DNA of 64,000 nt from Ensifer adhaerens. GTDB lineage: Bacteria; Pseudomonadota; Alphaproteobacteria; Rhizobiales; Rhizobiaceae. This document shows positions 18,764-31,166 of the stretch, one piece after another. Positions within the stretch are counted from its first letter, which is position 1. Each line of letters begins with the position of its first letter. The stretch spans positions 3,994,001 through 4,058,000 of the forward strand of contig NZ_CP083349.1 of NCBI RefSeq assembly GCF_020035535.1. The letters run 5' to 3'. The notes beneath the pieces were generated by a model, which worked only from the letters and a program-made list of their open reading frames with translations, had not been told where the DNA came from and did no database searches. Made by a program: the position numbers and the translations under genes.

Positions 18764-20917
18764 ATGTTCGATACCCACACGGTTGAAATCGAATGGGCTG
18801 GGCGTCCGCTCAAGCTCGAAACCGGCAAGATCGCCCGCCAGGCTGATGGCGCCGTGCTCGCCACCTACGGCGAAACCGTCGTTCTCGCCACCGTCGTTTC
18901 GGCCAAGTCGCCGAAGCCGGGCCAGGACTTCTTCCCGCTGACCGTCAACTACCAGGAAAAGACCTACGCCGCCGGCAAGATCCCGGGTGGCTACTTCAAG
19001 CGCGAAGGCCGTCCGAGCGAAAACGAAACGCTCGTTTCCCGCCTGATCGACCGCCCGATCCGCCCGCTCTTCCCCGATGGCTACAAGAACGACACCCAGG
19101 TCATCGTCACGGTCATGCAGCATGACCTTGAAAACAATCCCGACATTCTGTCGATGGTCGCAGCTTCCGCTGCGCTGACGCTGTCCGGCGTTCCGTTCAT
19201 GGGCCCGATCGGTGGCGCGCGCGTCGGCTACATCAACGGCCAGTACGTTCTCAACCCGCATCTCGACGAGATGGACGAATCGACCCTCGACCTCGTCGTC
19301 GCCGGCACCCAGGAAGCCGTGCTGATGGTCGAGTCGGAAGCCAAGGAACTGCCGGAAGACGTCATGCTCGGCGCTGTCGTATTCGGCCAGAAGGGCTTCC
19401 AGCCGGTCATCGACGCCATCATCAAGCTCGCTGAAGTCGCTGCCAAGGAGCCGCGCGAGTTCGAACCGGAAGATCATTCCGCTCTCGAAAACGCCATGCT
19501 CTCGCTTGCCGAAGACGAACTGCGCAACGCCTACAAGATCACCGAGAAGGCCGCTCGCTACGCTGCCGTCGACGCCGTCAAGGCCAAGGTGAAGGCTCAC
19601 TTCCTGCCGGAAGGCATCGAGAACCCGGCCCACACGGCCGAAGAAATCGGCGCCGTCTTCAAGCACCTGCAGGCCAAGATCGTTCGTTGGAACATCCTCG
19701 ACACCAAGAGCCGTATCGACGGCCGCGATCTGGAGACCGTTCGTCCGATCGTCTCGGAAGTCGGCCTCCTGCCGCGCACCCACGGTTCGGCACTGTTCAC
19801 CCGCGGTGAAACGCAGGCGATCGTTGTTGCCACGCTCGGCACCGGTGAAGACGAACAGTACGTCGACAGCCTGACCGGCATGTACAAAGAACGCTTCATG
19901 CTGCACTACAACTTCCCGCCCTTCTCGGTCGGCGAAACTGGTCGCATGGGCTCCCCGGGCCGCCGCGAAATCGGTCACGGCAAGCTCGCCTGGCGCGCGA
20001 TCCGCCCGATGCTCCCGGAAGCCGAACAGTTCCCCTACACGCTGCGCGTCGTATCCGAGATCACCGAGTCCAACGGCTCGTCCTCGATGGCCACCGTCTG
20101 CGGCACCTCGCTCGCGCTGATGGATGCCGGCGTTCCGCTGGCAAAGCCGGTTGCCGGTATCGCCATGGGCCTGATCAAGGAAGATGAGCGCTTCGCCGTT
20201 CTCTCCGACATCCTCGGCGACGAAGACCACCTCGGCGACATGGACTTCAAGGTTGCAGGCACCGAAGCCGGCATCACCTCGCTCCAGATGGACATCAAGA
20301 TCGAGGGCATCACCGAAGAGATCATGGGCATCGCGCTCAACCAGGCCAAGGGCGGCCGTCTCCACATCCTCGGCGAAATGGCAAAGGCCATCTCCGAAAG
20401 CCGCGGCCAGCTCGGCGAGTTCGCTCCGCGCATCGAAGTCATGAACATCCCGGTCGACAAGATCCGCGAAGTCATCGGCTCCGGCGGCAAAGTCATCCGC
20501 GAAATCGTCGAAAAGACCGGCGCCAAGATCAACATCGAAGACGACGGCACCGTCAAGATCGCCTCTTCGTCCGGCAAGGAAATCGAAGCGGCCCGCAAGT
20601 GGATCCACTCGATCGTCGCCGAGCCGGAAGTCGGCCAGGTCTATGAAGGCACTGTTGTGAAGACCGCCGACTTCGGCGCCTTCGTCAACTTCTTCGGTGC
20701 CCGTGACGGCCTCGTCCACATCTCGCAGCTCGCCTCCGAGCGCGTCGCCAAGACGACCGACGTCGTCAAGGAAGGCGACAAGGTCTGGGTCAAGCTCATG
20801 GGCTTCGACGAGCGCGGCAAGGTTCGCCTGTCGATGAAGGTTGTCGATCAGGCCACCGGCAAGGAAATCGTTGCCGAAAAGTCTGAGAAGAAGGGCGACG
20901 GCGAAGCCGCCGAATAA
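18764..20917 (+). CDS. pnp: Polyribonucleotide nucleotidyltransferase (PNPase)
   Basis: A 717-residue phosphorolytic 3'-5' exoribonuclease. Two RNase PH domains are present; the first has the [20 protein letters not shown] motif and the second has [14 protein letters not shown] and [12 protein letters not shown] domain ([20 protein letters not shown], about residues 565-584) and a C-terminal S1 domain ([18 protein letters not shown]) follow. Length and order are standard. A strong terminator lies 23 bases after the stop. Confidence 0.98.
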   Translation: MFDTHTVEIEWAGRPLKLETGKIARQADGAVLATYGETVVLATVVSAKSPKPGQDFFPLTVNYQEKTYAAGKIPGGYFKREGRPSENETLVSRLIDRPIRPLFPDGYKNDTQVIVTVMQHDLENNPDILSMVAASAALTLSGVPFMGPIGGARVGYINGQYVLNPHLDEMDESTLDLVVAGTQEAVLMVESEAKELPEDVMLGAVVFGQKGFQPVIDAIIKLAEVAAKEPREFEPEDHSALENAMLSLAEDELRNAYKITEKAARYAAVDAVKAKVKAHFLPEGIENPAHTAEEIGAVFKHLQAKIVRWNILDTKSRIDGRDLETVRPIVSEVGLLPRTHGSALFTRGETQAIVVATLGTGEDEQYVDSLTGMYKERFMLHYNFPPFSVGETGRMGSPGRREIGHGKLAWRAIRPMLPEAEQFPYTLRVVSEITESNGSSSMATVCGTSLALMDAGVPLAKPVAGIAMGLIKEDERFAVLSDILGDEDHLGDMDFKVAGTEAGITSLQMDIKIEGITEEIMGIALNQAKGGRLHILGEMAKAISESRGQLGEFAPRIEVMNIPVDKIREVIGSGGKVIREIVEKTGAKINIEDDGTVKIASSSGKEIEAARKWIHSIVAEPEVGQVYEGTVVKTADFGAFVNFFGARDGLVHISQLASERVAKTTDVVKEGDKVWVKLMGFDERGKVRLSMKVVDQATGKEIVAEKSEKKGDGEAAE

Positions 20918-20940
20918 GCGGGCTTCACCCGAAAGCATTC

Positions 20941-20975
20941 GGGGCGCGGAGCGGATCGCTCCGCGCCCCTTTCTT
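20941..20975 (+). terminator. Intrinsic terminator of pnp
   Basis: GGGGCGCGGAGCG (20941-20953) pairs perfectly with CGCTCCGCGCCCC (20957-20969) around a 3-base loop and is followed by TTTCTT. Confidence 0.9.
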
Positions 20976-20983
20976 GTAGGAAG

Positions 20984-22015
20984 ATGACGGATAGACCGAT
21001 GAGCCGAGACGCGTTGAAGACCCTGTTTTACCCGTTCGATAGCGGCGTGATCGACCCGCCGGGCGACGGCGAGCGCGTGCTCTTTCTCGGCGCCGAGGCG
21101 GGCTACCGGTTGCCCAAGGGCTTCGAAGCCTCGATAGCAGCGGTTCAGCCGTCAAGGCCGCTCTATCGCGCGCTGGAGGCCGTGCGCGCCGATGTGACGC
21201 CTGAGGTCACCGGCGAGGACTATGACGTCACGCTGGTGCTCTGTGGCAAGCACAAGGGCGAGAACGAGGACCGTATCGCCGAGGCGTTGAAGCGTACGCG
21301 TGAAGGCGGCCTGATCGTCGTTGCCGGCGGCAAGGAAGACGGTATCCAGTCGCTGAAGAAGCGGATTGCCAAGTTCGAATGGGATGGCGATCACCTGCCG
21401 AAGTATCACGGCGTCGCCTTCTGGTTCACTCGTCCCGAAGATGTAACCGATGCCGTGCACAAGCTCGCTAAGGTGCCGGTGCGCGTCGAGGGATTGTTCG
21501 AGGCCTCGCCCGGCATGTTCTCGCACGACCGCATCGATGCGGGTTCCGAGCTGCTCGCCTCGCGCCTGCCGAACGATTTTCATGGCCACGCCGCCGATTT
21601 CGGCGCAGGCTGGGGCTATCTTGCTGCAAAGCTTGCCGAAACCGCACCGGGCACCAAGGGCATCGACCTGTTCGAAGCCGACCACGAGGCGCTCGAGGCG
21701 GCTCGCGTCAACATGATGGCGAACGCTCCGCGCATGCCGGCGCGTTTCTACTGGTTCGACCTGACGAGCGAAGAGCCGCGCGACAAGTACGATCTCATCG
21801 TCATGAACCCGCCCTTCCATGAGGCCCACGCCGCCGAGCCGGCGCTCGGTGTCGCCATCATCAAGACGGCGCTGAAGGCGCTGAAGCAGGGCGGCAAGCT
21901 GATGCTGGTCGCCAACCGGGGCCTGCCCTATGAGCAGGTGCTGGCCGAGAATTCCAAGGAATACGGCGAAACCTGCCGCAACGCCCGTTTCAAGGTGCTG
22001 TGGGCCAAGCGCTGA
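20984..22015 (+). CDS. RsmC-like 16S rRNA guanine-N2 methyltransferase
   Basis: A 343-residue class I SAM-dependent methyltransferase with a duplicated layout: a degenerate N-terminal half and a C-terminal catalytic half. Motif I reads AADFGAGWGYLAAKLAE (about residue 202) and the catalytic NPPFHE lies at about residue 269. This arrangement is that of RsmC/RlmG. The likely product is m2G in small-subunit rRNA (G1207 in E. coli). It ends in a terminator and appears to be a single gene. Confidence 0.87.
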   Translation: MTDRPMSRDALKTLFYPFDSGVIDPPGDGERVLFLGAEAGYRLPKGFEASIAAVQPSRPLYRALEAVRADVTPEVTGEDYDVTLVLCGKHKGENEDRIAEALKRTREGGLIVVAGGKEDGIQSLKKRIAKFEWDGDHLPKYHGVAFWFTRPEDVTDAVHKLAKVPVRVEGLFEASPGMFSHDRIDAGSELLASRLPNDFHGHAADFGAGWGYLAAKLAETAPGTKGIDLFEADHEALEAARVNMMANAPRMPARFYWFDLTSEEPRDKYDLIVMNPPFHEAHAAEPALGVAIIKTALKALKQGGKLMLVANRGLPYEQVLAENSKEYGETCRNARFKVLWAKR

Positions 22016-22032
22016 AGACCACCGAGGATCAA

Positions 22033-22065
22033 GCAAAGAGCCGGGCCAAACGCCCGGCTCTTTGC
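22033..22065 (+). terminator. Intrinsic terminator after the RsmC-like gene
   Basis: GCAAAGAGCCGGGC (22033-22046) pairs with GCCCGGCTCTTTGC (22052-22065) around a 5-base loop. The A-rich and T-rich ends let it act in both directions. Confidence 0.8.
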
Positions 22066-22165
22066 GTTTCGGGCCTCGGCGTGAAGCGACAGTTTGCCTG
22101 TTGCCATCGCCCCTGTTCGGGCTCACCATGACGTCGTCGGTATATCTCGTCGGAGGATGAGTGCC

Positions 22166-22387
22166 ATGACATGGGGTGTGAACAGGCCGCCTTTGAGCGA
22201 GGACGCGGCCGAGGCTGTCGCCAAGGACATCAAGCATGCCGAGGGACATGGAGCGACCTCCGAGGTGCCCATGTCATTCCTGAAGAGTCTTTATCACCTG
22301 CCGATGGCGCCGGGGCGGCGCACGCATACGGGTTTCATTGTGCTGGCGATCGTCGTCGCCGTGCTCGCGCTGTTTCTGTTTCCCTGA
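22166..22387 (+). CDS. Small single-span membrane protein of unknown function
   Basis: A 73-residue protein: a hydrophilic N-terminal part (LSEDAAEAVAKDIKHAEGHG) and one C-terminal membrane helix (TGFIVLAIVVAVLALFLF). A GGAGG site at 22152-22156 lies 9 bases before ATG 22166; the ATG at 22157 touches the site and is less likely. It is bracketed by two terminators, which supports a real, independently transcribed small gene. No family recognised. Confidence 0.65.
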   Translation: MTWGVNRPPLSEDAAEAVAKDIKHAEGHGATSEVPMSFLKSLYHLPMAPGRRTHTGFIVLAIVVAVLALFLFP

Positions 22388-22400
22388 GCGGCTCTTGAAC

Positions 22401-22441
22401 GACAAAGCCCGCGGATCGAGGCCGATCCGCGGGCTTTGTCG
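22401..22441. terminator. Bidirectional terminator between the small membrane gene and fabI
   Basis: GACAAAGCCCGCGGATCG (22401-22418) pairs with CGATCCGCGGGCTTTGTC (22423-22440). The AAAG/CTTT ends give a U-rich tail in either direction, serving both convergent transcripts. Confidence 0.85.
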
Positions 22442-22461
22442 TGGTTGGTAGATTGAGAGCG

Positions 22462-23268
22462 CTATTCGGCGTCGGCCGTCCTGAGCGTGTCGAGCGCCGG
22501 CATCGAGGTGATGTTGTAGCCGGAATCGACATAGTGGATCTCGCCCGTAACGCCGCGCGACAGATCCGAAAGCAGGTAGAGCGCAGAGCTGCCGACGTCG
22601 TCGATGGTGACGGTGCGGCGCAGCGGCGAATTCTTCTGCTGCCAGGAGAGCATTGCCCGGGCGTCGGAAATGCCGGCGCCGGCAAGCGTGCGGATAGGGC
22701 CGGCCGAGATCGCGTTGACACGGATGCCGCGCGCGCCGTAGTCGGCGGCGAGGTAGCGTACCGAAGCCTCGAGCGCGGCCTTGGCAACGCCCATGACATT
22801 GTAGTTCGGCATGACGCGCACCGACCCGCCATAGGTGAGCGTCAGCATCGAGCCGCCGTTGTTCATCAGCTCGGCGGCGCGCTTGGCGATTTCGGTGAAG
22901 GAGAAGCAGGAGATCACCATCGTGCGGCTGAAATTGTCGCGCGAGGTGTCGGCGTAGAGACCCTTCAGTTCGTTCTTGTCGGAGAAGCCGATGGCATGGA
23001 CGATGAAGTCGAGCTTGCCCCAGCGCTCCTTGATCGCGTCGATGACGGCATCGACAGACGCAATGTCTTCGACATCGCAGGGAAGCAGGAAGTCGGAACC
23101 GAGTTCGGCGGCCAGCGGCTTGACGCGTTTGCCGAGGGCTTCGCCCTGGAAGGTGAAGGCGAGTTCAGCGCCTTGCGCTGCAAGCGCCTTGGCGATGCCC
23201 CAGGCAATAGAATGGTTGTTGGCCACACCCATGATGAGGCCACGCTTTCCGGTCATCAGTCCCGTCAT
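22462..23268 (-). CDS. fabI: Enoyl-[acyl-carrier-protein] reductase (NADH) FabI
   Basis: A 268-residue short-chain dehydrogenase-type enzyme that reduces enoyl-ACP in fatty-acid elongation. The cofactor motif is GKRGLIMGVANNHSIAWGIA. The catalytic Tyr-x6-Lys appears as YNVMGVAK. The motif SAGPIRTLAGAGI is diagnostic of FabI, the target of triclosan-type inhibitors. The start is ATG 23266-23268 (MTGLMTGKRG); longer in-frame starts fall inside fabB. fabB ends 4 bases upstream, so fabA-fabB-fabI form one operon. Confidence 0.96.
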   Translation of the reverse strand: MTGLMTGKRGLIMGVANNHSIAWGIAKALAAQGAELAFTFQGEALGKRVKPLAAELGSDFLLPCDVEDIASVDAVIDAIKERWGKLDFIVHAIGFSDKNELKGLYADTSRDNFSRTMVISCFSFTEIAKRAAELMNNGGSMLTLTYGGSVRVMPNYNVMGVAKAALEASVRYLAADYGARGIRVNAISAGPIRTLAGAGISDARAMLSWQQKNSPLRRTVTIDDVGSSALYLLSDLSRGVTGEIHYVDSGYNITSMPALDTLRTADAE

Positions 23269-23272
23269 GGTG

Positions 23273-24496
23273 TTATCCGTTGTAGCGCTGGAAGACGAGC
23301 GTGGCATTGGTGCCGCCGAAGCCGAAGGAGTTCGAGAGAACCGTATCGATCTTGGCGTTGTCGATGCGCTTGCGAACGATCGGAACGCCATCGAACTCAG
23401 GATCAAGCTCGCTGATATGCGCGCTTTCGCCGATGAAGCCAGCCTGCATCATCAGCAGGCCATAGATAGATTCCTGCACGCCAGCGGCACCCAGCGAGTG
23501 GCCGGTGAGCGACTTGGTCGACTGGATGTGCGGCATCTTGCTGCCGAACACTTCGCGGATCGCCCCGATTTCCTTGCTGTCGCCAACGGGCGTCGAGGTG
23601 CCGTGCGTGTTGATGTAGTCGACATCGCCCTTCACCGTCGAAAGCGCCTGGCGCATGCAGCGGATCGCGCCTTCGCCCGAAGGTGCCACCATGTCGTAGC
23701 CGTCGGAGGTCGCGCCGTAGCCGACGATTTCGGCGTAGATCTTGGCGCCGCGGGCCTTGGCGTGTTCCAGTTCTTCGAGAACGAGCACACCTGCACCACC
23801 GGCAATGACGAAACCGTCGCGGTTGGCATCATAGGCACGGGAAGCGCTCGCCGGCGTCTCGTTGTATTTCGACGACATGGCGCCCATGGCGTCGAAGAGG
23901 TTGGACATGGTCCAGTCGAGATCTTCATGGCCGCCGGCAAACATCACATCCTGCTTGCCCCACTGGATCATTTCGGCGGCATTGCCGATGCAGTGCGCCG
24001 AGGTCGAGCAGGCCGAAGAGATCGAGTAGTTGACGCCGTGGATCTGGAACCAGGTCGCAAGCGTCGCCGAGGCCGTGGACGACATCGCCTTCGGAACGGC
24101 GAACGGGCCGATGCGCTTCGGGCTCACATTCTTGCGGGTGATGTCGGCAGCTTCGACGATGGTGCGGGTGGACGGGCCGCCCGAACCCATGATGATCCCG
24201 GTCCGTTCGTTGCGGGCGATGACGGACTCTTCAAGACCGGAATCGGCAATCGCCTGCTTCATCGCCACGTGGTTCCAGGCACCGCCCTGCGACAGGAAGC
24301 GCATGGCGCGACGGTCGACGAGTTCGGTCGGATCGAGCGACGGGGCACCCCAGACCTGGCACTTGAAGCCGTTTTCCGCGAAATCGGGAGAAAACGTGAT
24401 GCCCGACTTTGCATCGCGCAGCGACGCCGTGACTTCGTCCGCGTTGTTTCCGATCGAGGAAACGATGCCGAGGCCCGTGACAACAACCCGTCTCAT
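23273..24496 (-). CDS. fabB: 3-oxoacyl-[acyl-carrier-protein] synthase I FabB
   Basis: A 407-residue ketosynthase needed for unsaturated fatty-acid synthesis with FabA. The start is [20 protein letters not shown]. The nucleophile Cys163 lies in [13 protein letters not shown], the first His in [11 protein letters not shown] and the second in [13 protein letters not shown], giving the complete Cys-His-His triad. The end, [18 protein letters not shown], is standard. It starts 46 bases after fabA stops. Confidence 0.96.
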   Translation of the reverse strand: MRRVVVTGLGIVSSIGNNADEVTASLRDAKSGITFSPDFAENGFKCQVWGAPSLDPTELVDRRAMRFLSQGGAWNHVAMKQAIADSGLEESVIARNERTGIIMGSGGPSTRTIVEAADITRKNVSPKRIGPFAVPKAMSSTASATLATWFQIHGVNYSISSACSTSAHCIGNAAEMIQWGKQDVMFAGGHEDLDWTMSNLFDAMGAMSSKYNETPASASRAYDANRDGFVIAGGAGVLVLEELEHAKARGAKIYAEIVGYGATSDGYDMVAPSGEGAIRCMRQALSTVKGDVDYINTHGTSTPVGDSKEIGAIREVFGSKMPHIQSTKSLTGHSLGAAGVQESIYGLLMMQAGFIGESAHISELDPEFDGVPIVRKRIDNAKIDTVLSNSFGFGGTNATLVFQRYNG

Positions 24497-24542
24497 GATA
24501 CTGACCTTTTCTTTATTTCGTTCGGTGCAGGCAGGCCTGGAC

Positions 24543-25058
24543 TTACTCGGCCTTTTCCTTTGACAGACCGACGCGCAGGTCGGTTGCCTGATAGATAGTC
24601 TCGCCATCGGCCTTCAGCCAGCCATCGGCGGTGCCGAGCACGAGCCGGCCGCGCATGACGCGCTTGAAGTCGATGCCGTACTGCAGCAGCTTGGTTTCAG
24701 GGCGAACCATGCCCTTGAATTTGACTTCACCGGTCGACAGCGCCATGCCGCGGCCGGGCTCGCCGAGCCAGCCGAGGAAGAAGCCCGTCAACTGCCACAT
24801 GCCGTCAAGGCCGAGGCAGCCAGGCATGATCGGATTGCCCTGGAAGTGGCAGGGGAAGTACCAGTCGTCCGGCCGTACGTCATACTCAGCGCGCAGATAG
24901 CCCTTGTCGAAGGCGCCGCCCGTCTCGGAGATCTCGGTGATGCGATGAACCATCAGCATCGGCGGCAGCGGCAGCTGCGCGTTGCCAGGGCCAAACAACT
25001 CGCCACGGCCGCAGGCCAGGATTTCTTCGTAGCTGAAGCTGGATTGTTTGGTGGTCAT
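24543..25058 (-). CDS. fabA: 3-hydroxydecanoyl-[acyl-carrier-protein] dehydratase/isomerase FabA
   Basis: A 171-residue hot-dog-fold enzyme that dehydrates 3-hydroxydecanoyl-ACP and isomerises the double bond, starting the unsaturated branch. The active-site His is in [20 protein letters not shown] and the partner Asp in GLDGMWQ. Length and the start [20 protein letters not shown] fit the family. It heads the fabA-fabB-fabI operon and is divergent from irr. Confidence 0.96.
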   Translation of the reverse strand: MTTKQSSFSYEEILACGRGELFGPGNAQLPLPPMLMVHRITEISETGGAFDKGYLRAEYDVRPDDWYFPCHFQGNPIMPGCLGLDGMWQLTGFFLGWLGEPGRGMALSTGEVKFKGMVRPETKLLQYGIDFKRVMRGRLVLGTADGWLKADGETIYQATDLRVGLSKEKAE

Positions 25059-25365
25059 GAATAGATGCTTCCCCGAATGACTTAACGTGTTGTCCGATCT
25101 GCTTTAGAGCAAGTTCGGCTTGAAATGAAGCGTGGCGAACCCGGACCTTCTCGTTTCCGGCCAGGATAGCGTCGCCTCAGATGGCATTTTCGTTCCGCCG
25201 TCGCTTACAGGATCAATGTGGGCGCGACCAGAGTTAATTGCCAGCCTTCCCCGAGTTTGACCGGTTTTTCAGGCTTTGCAACGCATGTCTGGCCGAGAAT
25301 CTATTGAAAGCGCCGGGCGCAAAAGTTATATCGCAACGGAAGTATTGTGAATTTCGCCGGGATAC
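25059..25365. promoter_or_regulatory. Divergent intergenic region between fabA and irr, no gene seen
   Basis: 307 bases that must carry the promoters of the fabA operon (left) and irr (right). I see no convincing reading frame. I looked for the Irr iron-control element (TTTAGAA...TTCTAAA-like) and saw only a weak half, CTTTAGAG, near 25101; I do not claim a site. Confidence 0.45.
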
Positions 25366-25803
25366 ATGGAACGACCCTTGATGACGAAAGCAACAGAAGT
25401 GAGTTCGGAAGAAAGGCTGCGCCACTCAGGCCTGCGTCCGACCCGTCAGCGCGTTGCCCTCGCCGATCTGATCTTCGCCAAGGGTGACCGTCACCTGACC
25501 GTCGAGGAACTGCACGAGGAGGCTGTCATGGCCGGGGTGCCCGTTTCGCTCGCAACCGTCTACAACACGCTGCATCAGTTCACCGAGGCCGGCATGATCC
25601 GTGTCCTGGCGGTAGAGAGCGCCAAGACCTATTTCGACACCAACGTGTCGGATCACCATCACTTCTTCGTCGAGGGCCAGAACGAGGTTCTCGATATCCC
25701 CGTCAGCAACATCCAGATCGACAACCTCCCGGAGCCGCCGGAGGGAATGGAGATCGCGCATGTCGACGTGGTGATCCGCCTGCGCCGCAAGAACGGCCGC
25801 TGA
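25366..25803 (+). CDS. irr: Iron-responsive transcriptional regulator Irr (Fur family)
   Basis: A 145-residue Fur-family regulator. The winged-helix DNA-binding part reads HSGLRPTRQRVALADLIFAK and VSLATVYNTLHQF. The three-histidine motif SDHHHFF (His97-99) is the haem-binding site of rhizobial Irr. No GCPWHD-type haem regulatory motif is seen at the N-terminus, as in other Rhizobiaceae. Irr represses or activates haem and iron genes when iron is low. The start ATG 25366 is preferred; ATG 25381 (MTKATE) is possible. Confidence 0.92.
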   Translation: MERPLMTKATEVSSEERLRHSGLRPTRQRVALADLIFAKGDRHLTVEELHEEAVMAGVPVSLATVYNTLHQFTEAGMIRVLAVESAKTYFDTNVSDHHHFFVEGQNEVLDIPVSNIQIDNLPEPPEGMEIAHVDVVIRLRRKNGR

Positions 25804-25936
25804 TCCAGGCACCATTCCGGGAAAGGCGCGGAACGCGGTTTCGCGCGAAATTGCGGGACTGAATCGGTCCCGCAGGGCGATGCTCAAAATAAGTTGATCA
25901 CGCGTACGCTGGGCCGATCAGGCGCAGAAGCCCCAT

Positions 25937-26572
25937 TCACATCACATCGTCAGGATTTCTGCCCGGCTGCGCCTTGCCCGTCGGCAGCGTCCAGCCGAAC
26001 TTGAGCGCGCCCCCGCGCACGGCGAAGGCCGAGATGACGCCGAGCGTCGACGCCCCCGCCAGCGGCAGGCCTGCCATCGTCGCAAGCACGAAAGCCCCGG
26101 CGCCGATCAACGCCGCCGTGACATAGACTTCCGGCCGCAGCAGCACCGAGGGCTCCCCGGCGAGCAGATCGCGCAGGATGCCGCCAAAGGTGGCCGTCAG
26201 CATGCCGGTAACGAGCGCGACGCCCGGCGAACCCGTGGCCGCAAATCCCTTTGCAGCACCCATGACGCAATAGGCCGACAGGCCGATTGCATCGAGCCAG
26301 ACAAGGACCCGGTAGCGCGAACCGAACAGATGGGCGGTGAAGAACACGACGACCGCCACCGTGGCGCAGACCAGGAGATAGGTCGGGTTGGTGACCCAGA
26401 AAACCGGTGTCGCCCCGAGGACGACGTCGCGCATCGTCCCGCCGCCGATCCCGGTCACCGAGGCGAGGAACAGGTAGCCGATGATGTCGAGCTGCTTGCG
26501 CGAGGCCGAGAGCGCACCGGTTGCTGCGAACACGGCCACACCGGCATAGTCGAGGATTTCGAGGATGGGCAT
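25937..26572 (-). CDS. TRIC-type cation channel family membrane protein (YicG/UPF0126)
   Basis: A 211-residue inner-membrane protein with two repeated halves of about three helices each. Each half carries the glycine-rich motif: TGIGGGTMRDVVLG, then TATFGGILRDLLAG. This is the hallmark of the bacterial TRIC/UPF0126 family, trimeric cation channels. The ATG at 26570-26572 has a TGGAG site 6 bases upstream. The next gene upstream (YdcF-type) ends 69 bases away. Physiological ion and role unknown. Confidence 0.88.
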   Translation of the reverse strand: MPILEILDYAGVAVFAATGALSASRKQLDIIGYLFLASVTGIGGGTMRDVVLGATPVFWVTNPTYLLVCATVAVVVFFTAHLFGSRYRVLVWLDAIGLSAYCVMGAAKGFAATGSPGVALVTGMLTATFGGILRDLLAGEPSVLLRPEVYVTAALIGAGAFVLATMAGLPLAGASTLGVISAFAVRGGALKFGWTLPTGKAQPGRNPDDVM

Positions 26573-26641
26573 GGGCGCTCCAGGCAAGATTCGGCGGTTT
26601 GGCCTGAAGCTGGGCCATCTCGTGCCCCGGCGTCAACTGCG

Positions 26642-27433
26642 TCAGGGCGCCGGCAGGATCGAGGGTGTTCGACCGGCGAGGCGATAGGCCAGCAGGCCAA
26701 TCCATTCGCGCACCGCCGTCGTCGTCAGCTGGGCATTCAGCGATGGCTGGGTGAAGTCGAAACCGAGGCCAAGCTTGCCGCTGGTGCGGTAATCCGTCGG
26801 CCAGGGAATGACGGGGATGTCGAGGGCGCGGAAGAGCCCGATCGAACGCGGCATGTGGAAGGCGGAAGTGACGAGTGCGCAATTCGAAAGGCCGTGCGCC
26901 GCCAGCAATTCGCGGGTGTTGCGGGCGTTCTCGAAGGTCGTGCGCGATTGCTCTTCGCGAATCAGCCGCTCGGCGCCGACGTCGAACGCGGCGAGAAAAC
27001 TTTCCGATGCCTCGGCATCGCCGGCATAGGCGCCGCTGAACGAACCATCACCGCCGGAAACGAGAATGCGGGCCTCAGGATAGCGCTTGGCGAGCGCCAC
27101 CGCCTCGATGAAGCGGTCTGCCGCCTGGTTGAACTCGGTGCCACCCCGTCCCGCCATCACTTCGTTCTCGAAGGCGCCGCCGAGCACGATGATGCAGGAA
27201 AGCGTCGCAGGCGGCGGCGAGGGGCGTGTGAAACGATCTTCGAGCGTCTGGAGCGCGTAGGGCCCCGCGGTCGTGAACAGGCTTAGGAAGAGCACCAGCG
27301 CGCCGAGCCCGCCAAGGAGGCCGCCGATGCGGCGCAGGCCCGCCGCCGTCGCCAGCAGCCCGGCAAAGGCGGCAAGGAACGAGAACGACAGCGGCTGCGC
27401 GACCAGCCAGAAGATTTTCGAGATCAGGAACAT
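26642..27433 (-). CDS. YdcF/ElyC-type protein (DUF218 domain)
   Basis: A 263-residue protein. Two N-terminal membrane helices (residues 10-30 and 36-56) precede a soluble DUF218 domain with LSCIIVLGGAFENEVMAG, ILVSGGDGS, RTTFENARNT and VTSAFHMPRS in the expected order. Family members include SanA, YdcF and ElyC, linked to envelope integrity. Its catalytic activity is not established. It is probably in the same transcript as the TRIC gene. Confidence 0.88.
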   Translation of the reverse strand: MFLISKIFWLVAQPLSFSFLAAFAGLLATAAGLRRIGGLLGGLGALVLFLSLFTTAGPYALQTLEDRFTRPSPPPATLSCIIVLGGAFENEVMAGRGGTEFNQAADRFIEAVALAKRYPEARILVSGGDGSFSGAYAGDAEASESFLAAFDVGAERLIREEQSRTTFENARNTRELLAAHGLSNCALVTSAFHMPRSIGLFRALDIPVIPWPTDYRTSGKLGLGFDFTQPSLNAQLTTTAVREWIGLLAYRLAGRTPSILPAP

Positions 27434-27598
27434 GGCATCAGCTTCTGCGTTTCGATGCTTAACAAAGCGTCAATGCATCGTGCGCGGTGGCGCGTTTACT
27501 TTGGCGGCGAACCGCGTCGCGTTGCGCGCATCTGCGCGTTGCAGGTGGGCCCCATCCCACCACTTTCATTTGAAGCCGAAAGGAGTATCATCCGGGAG

Positions 27599-27913
27599 AT
27601 GACCACGATATCGGGCTTCAGATCCCAGTTGTTTCGTGCCGCCAATGAGGTTCATGAACTTACCCCGTTGCAGGCACAGCGGCTGCTCGAAGGCGCAGTG
27701 GCGCTGATCCGCTGCATGCGCGAGCAAACCGGCATGGAGCCGAACACCGAAGCGCCCGATGTGACCAACGTCCTGCTGGACATCGCCGCTTCTGCGCCCA
27801 GCCGATCGGAACGCGAAATCCGCAACGCCCTGCTCGAGTCGGCCGATATCATCCGATTGTTGACGATGATCCTGGATTCGCTGGACGAACTGGAAAGCAG
27901 CGGCGGACCTTGA
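27599..27913 (+). CDS. Small helical protein of unknown function
   Basis: A 104-residue, mainly helical, cytosolic-looking protein beginning MTTISGFRSQLFRAANEVHE. It contains LTPLQAQRLLEGAVALIRCM and the acidic end MILDSLDELESSGG. A GAAAGGAG site lies at 27578-27585, 13 bases before the ATG, which is somewhat far. A longer in-frame version from 27455 looks non-coding at its start. No family recognised. Confidence 0.6.
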   Translation: MTTISGFRSQLFRAANEVHELTPLQAQRLLEGAVALIRCMREQTGMEPNTEAPDVTNVLLDIAASAPSRSEREIRNALLESADIIRLLTMILDSLDELESSGGP

Positions 27914-27944
27914 AGGCCTAATTCCGATCAGTCGAAGGGAAGTT

Positions 27945-28020
<76 letters not shown>

Positions 28021-28220
28021 ATATCGGGTTCCGGCTAGGCCGGTCCGGGAAGTTCGCCGGGCTGTTGTGCTCGGCGAGTGGCGGCTTATTACTTCCCCTT
28101 TTTGAGGATGGCAAGCCGAAAAATGCGTGGCCTGTAGATTTATTTTCAGTCCGGGCCAATTTTCTCCCGTCCGGGCCCTAAAGGCCGAGGACGGGAGCAT
28201 TCTCATGTCATTTGAAGCGC

Positions 28221-28610
28221 TTAGACGTCTTCGTCTTCGTCGGACACGCCGATGAGGCCGCTCATGTCGTCATCGTCTTCGTCTTCGTCGGCTTCGAGGA
28301 AGGTGTCATCGTCGTCACCATCGATCTCGACATCGTCGTCGCCGAGATCCGGCAGGTCGTCGCCGCCCGCTGCCTCGTCATCGGCATCCTCGAGCGAAAC
28401 GAGTTCGACTTCGGTGTTCTCTGCATCAACTTCCGTGACGTCTTCTTCTTCTTCCTTCTCGAGCACCTTGGCGACCGAGGTTTCTTCGAAGAACGACAGC
28501 GGGTAGGACTTGCCGGTGTAAGGCGAAACGATCGGATCACGGTTCAGATCGTAGAATTTGCGCCCCGTTTCCGGGTCGATGCGCTTTGTTCCAAGTTCCG
28601 GTTTTGCCAC
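28221..28610 (-). CDS. FYDLN acidic-domain protein (TIGR02300-type)
   Basis: A 129-residue protein. The N-terminus (MAKPELGTKRIDPETGRKFYDLNRDP) has the FYDLN signature. The second half is extremely acidic, with runs of Asp/Glu between residues 55 and 128. In many relatives the N-terminal segment is a CxxC zinc ribbon; here all cysteines are replaced. The start is GTG 28610 with AGAGG 8 bases upstream; TTG 28616 is an alternative. Function unknown. It is conserved next to aroA in rhizobia as far as I recall. Confidence 0.82.
   Translation of the reverse strand: MAKPELGTKRIDPETGRKFYDLNRDPIVSPYTGKSYPLSFFEETSVAKVLEKEEEEDVTEVDAENTEVELVSLEDADDEAAGGDDLPDLGDDDVEIDGDDDDTFLEADEDEDDDDMSGLIGVSDEDEDV

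Positions 28611-31162
<2,552 letters not shown>

Positions 31163-31166
<4 letters not shown>

Noticed and set aside
18695..20938. Long open frame (747 codons) opposite pnp
   Set aside because: Antisense shadow; pnp is complete on the other strand with all domains.
25059..25365. Possible Irr/Fur operator between fabA and irr
   Set aside because: Only a weak half-site is visible; not enough to call.
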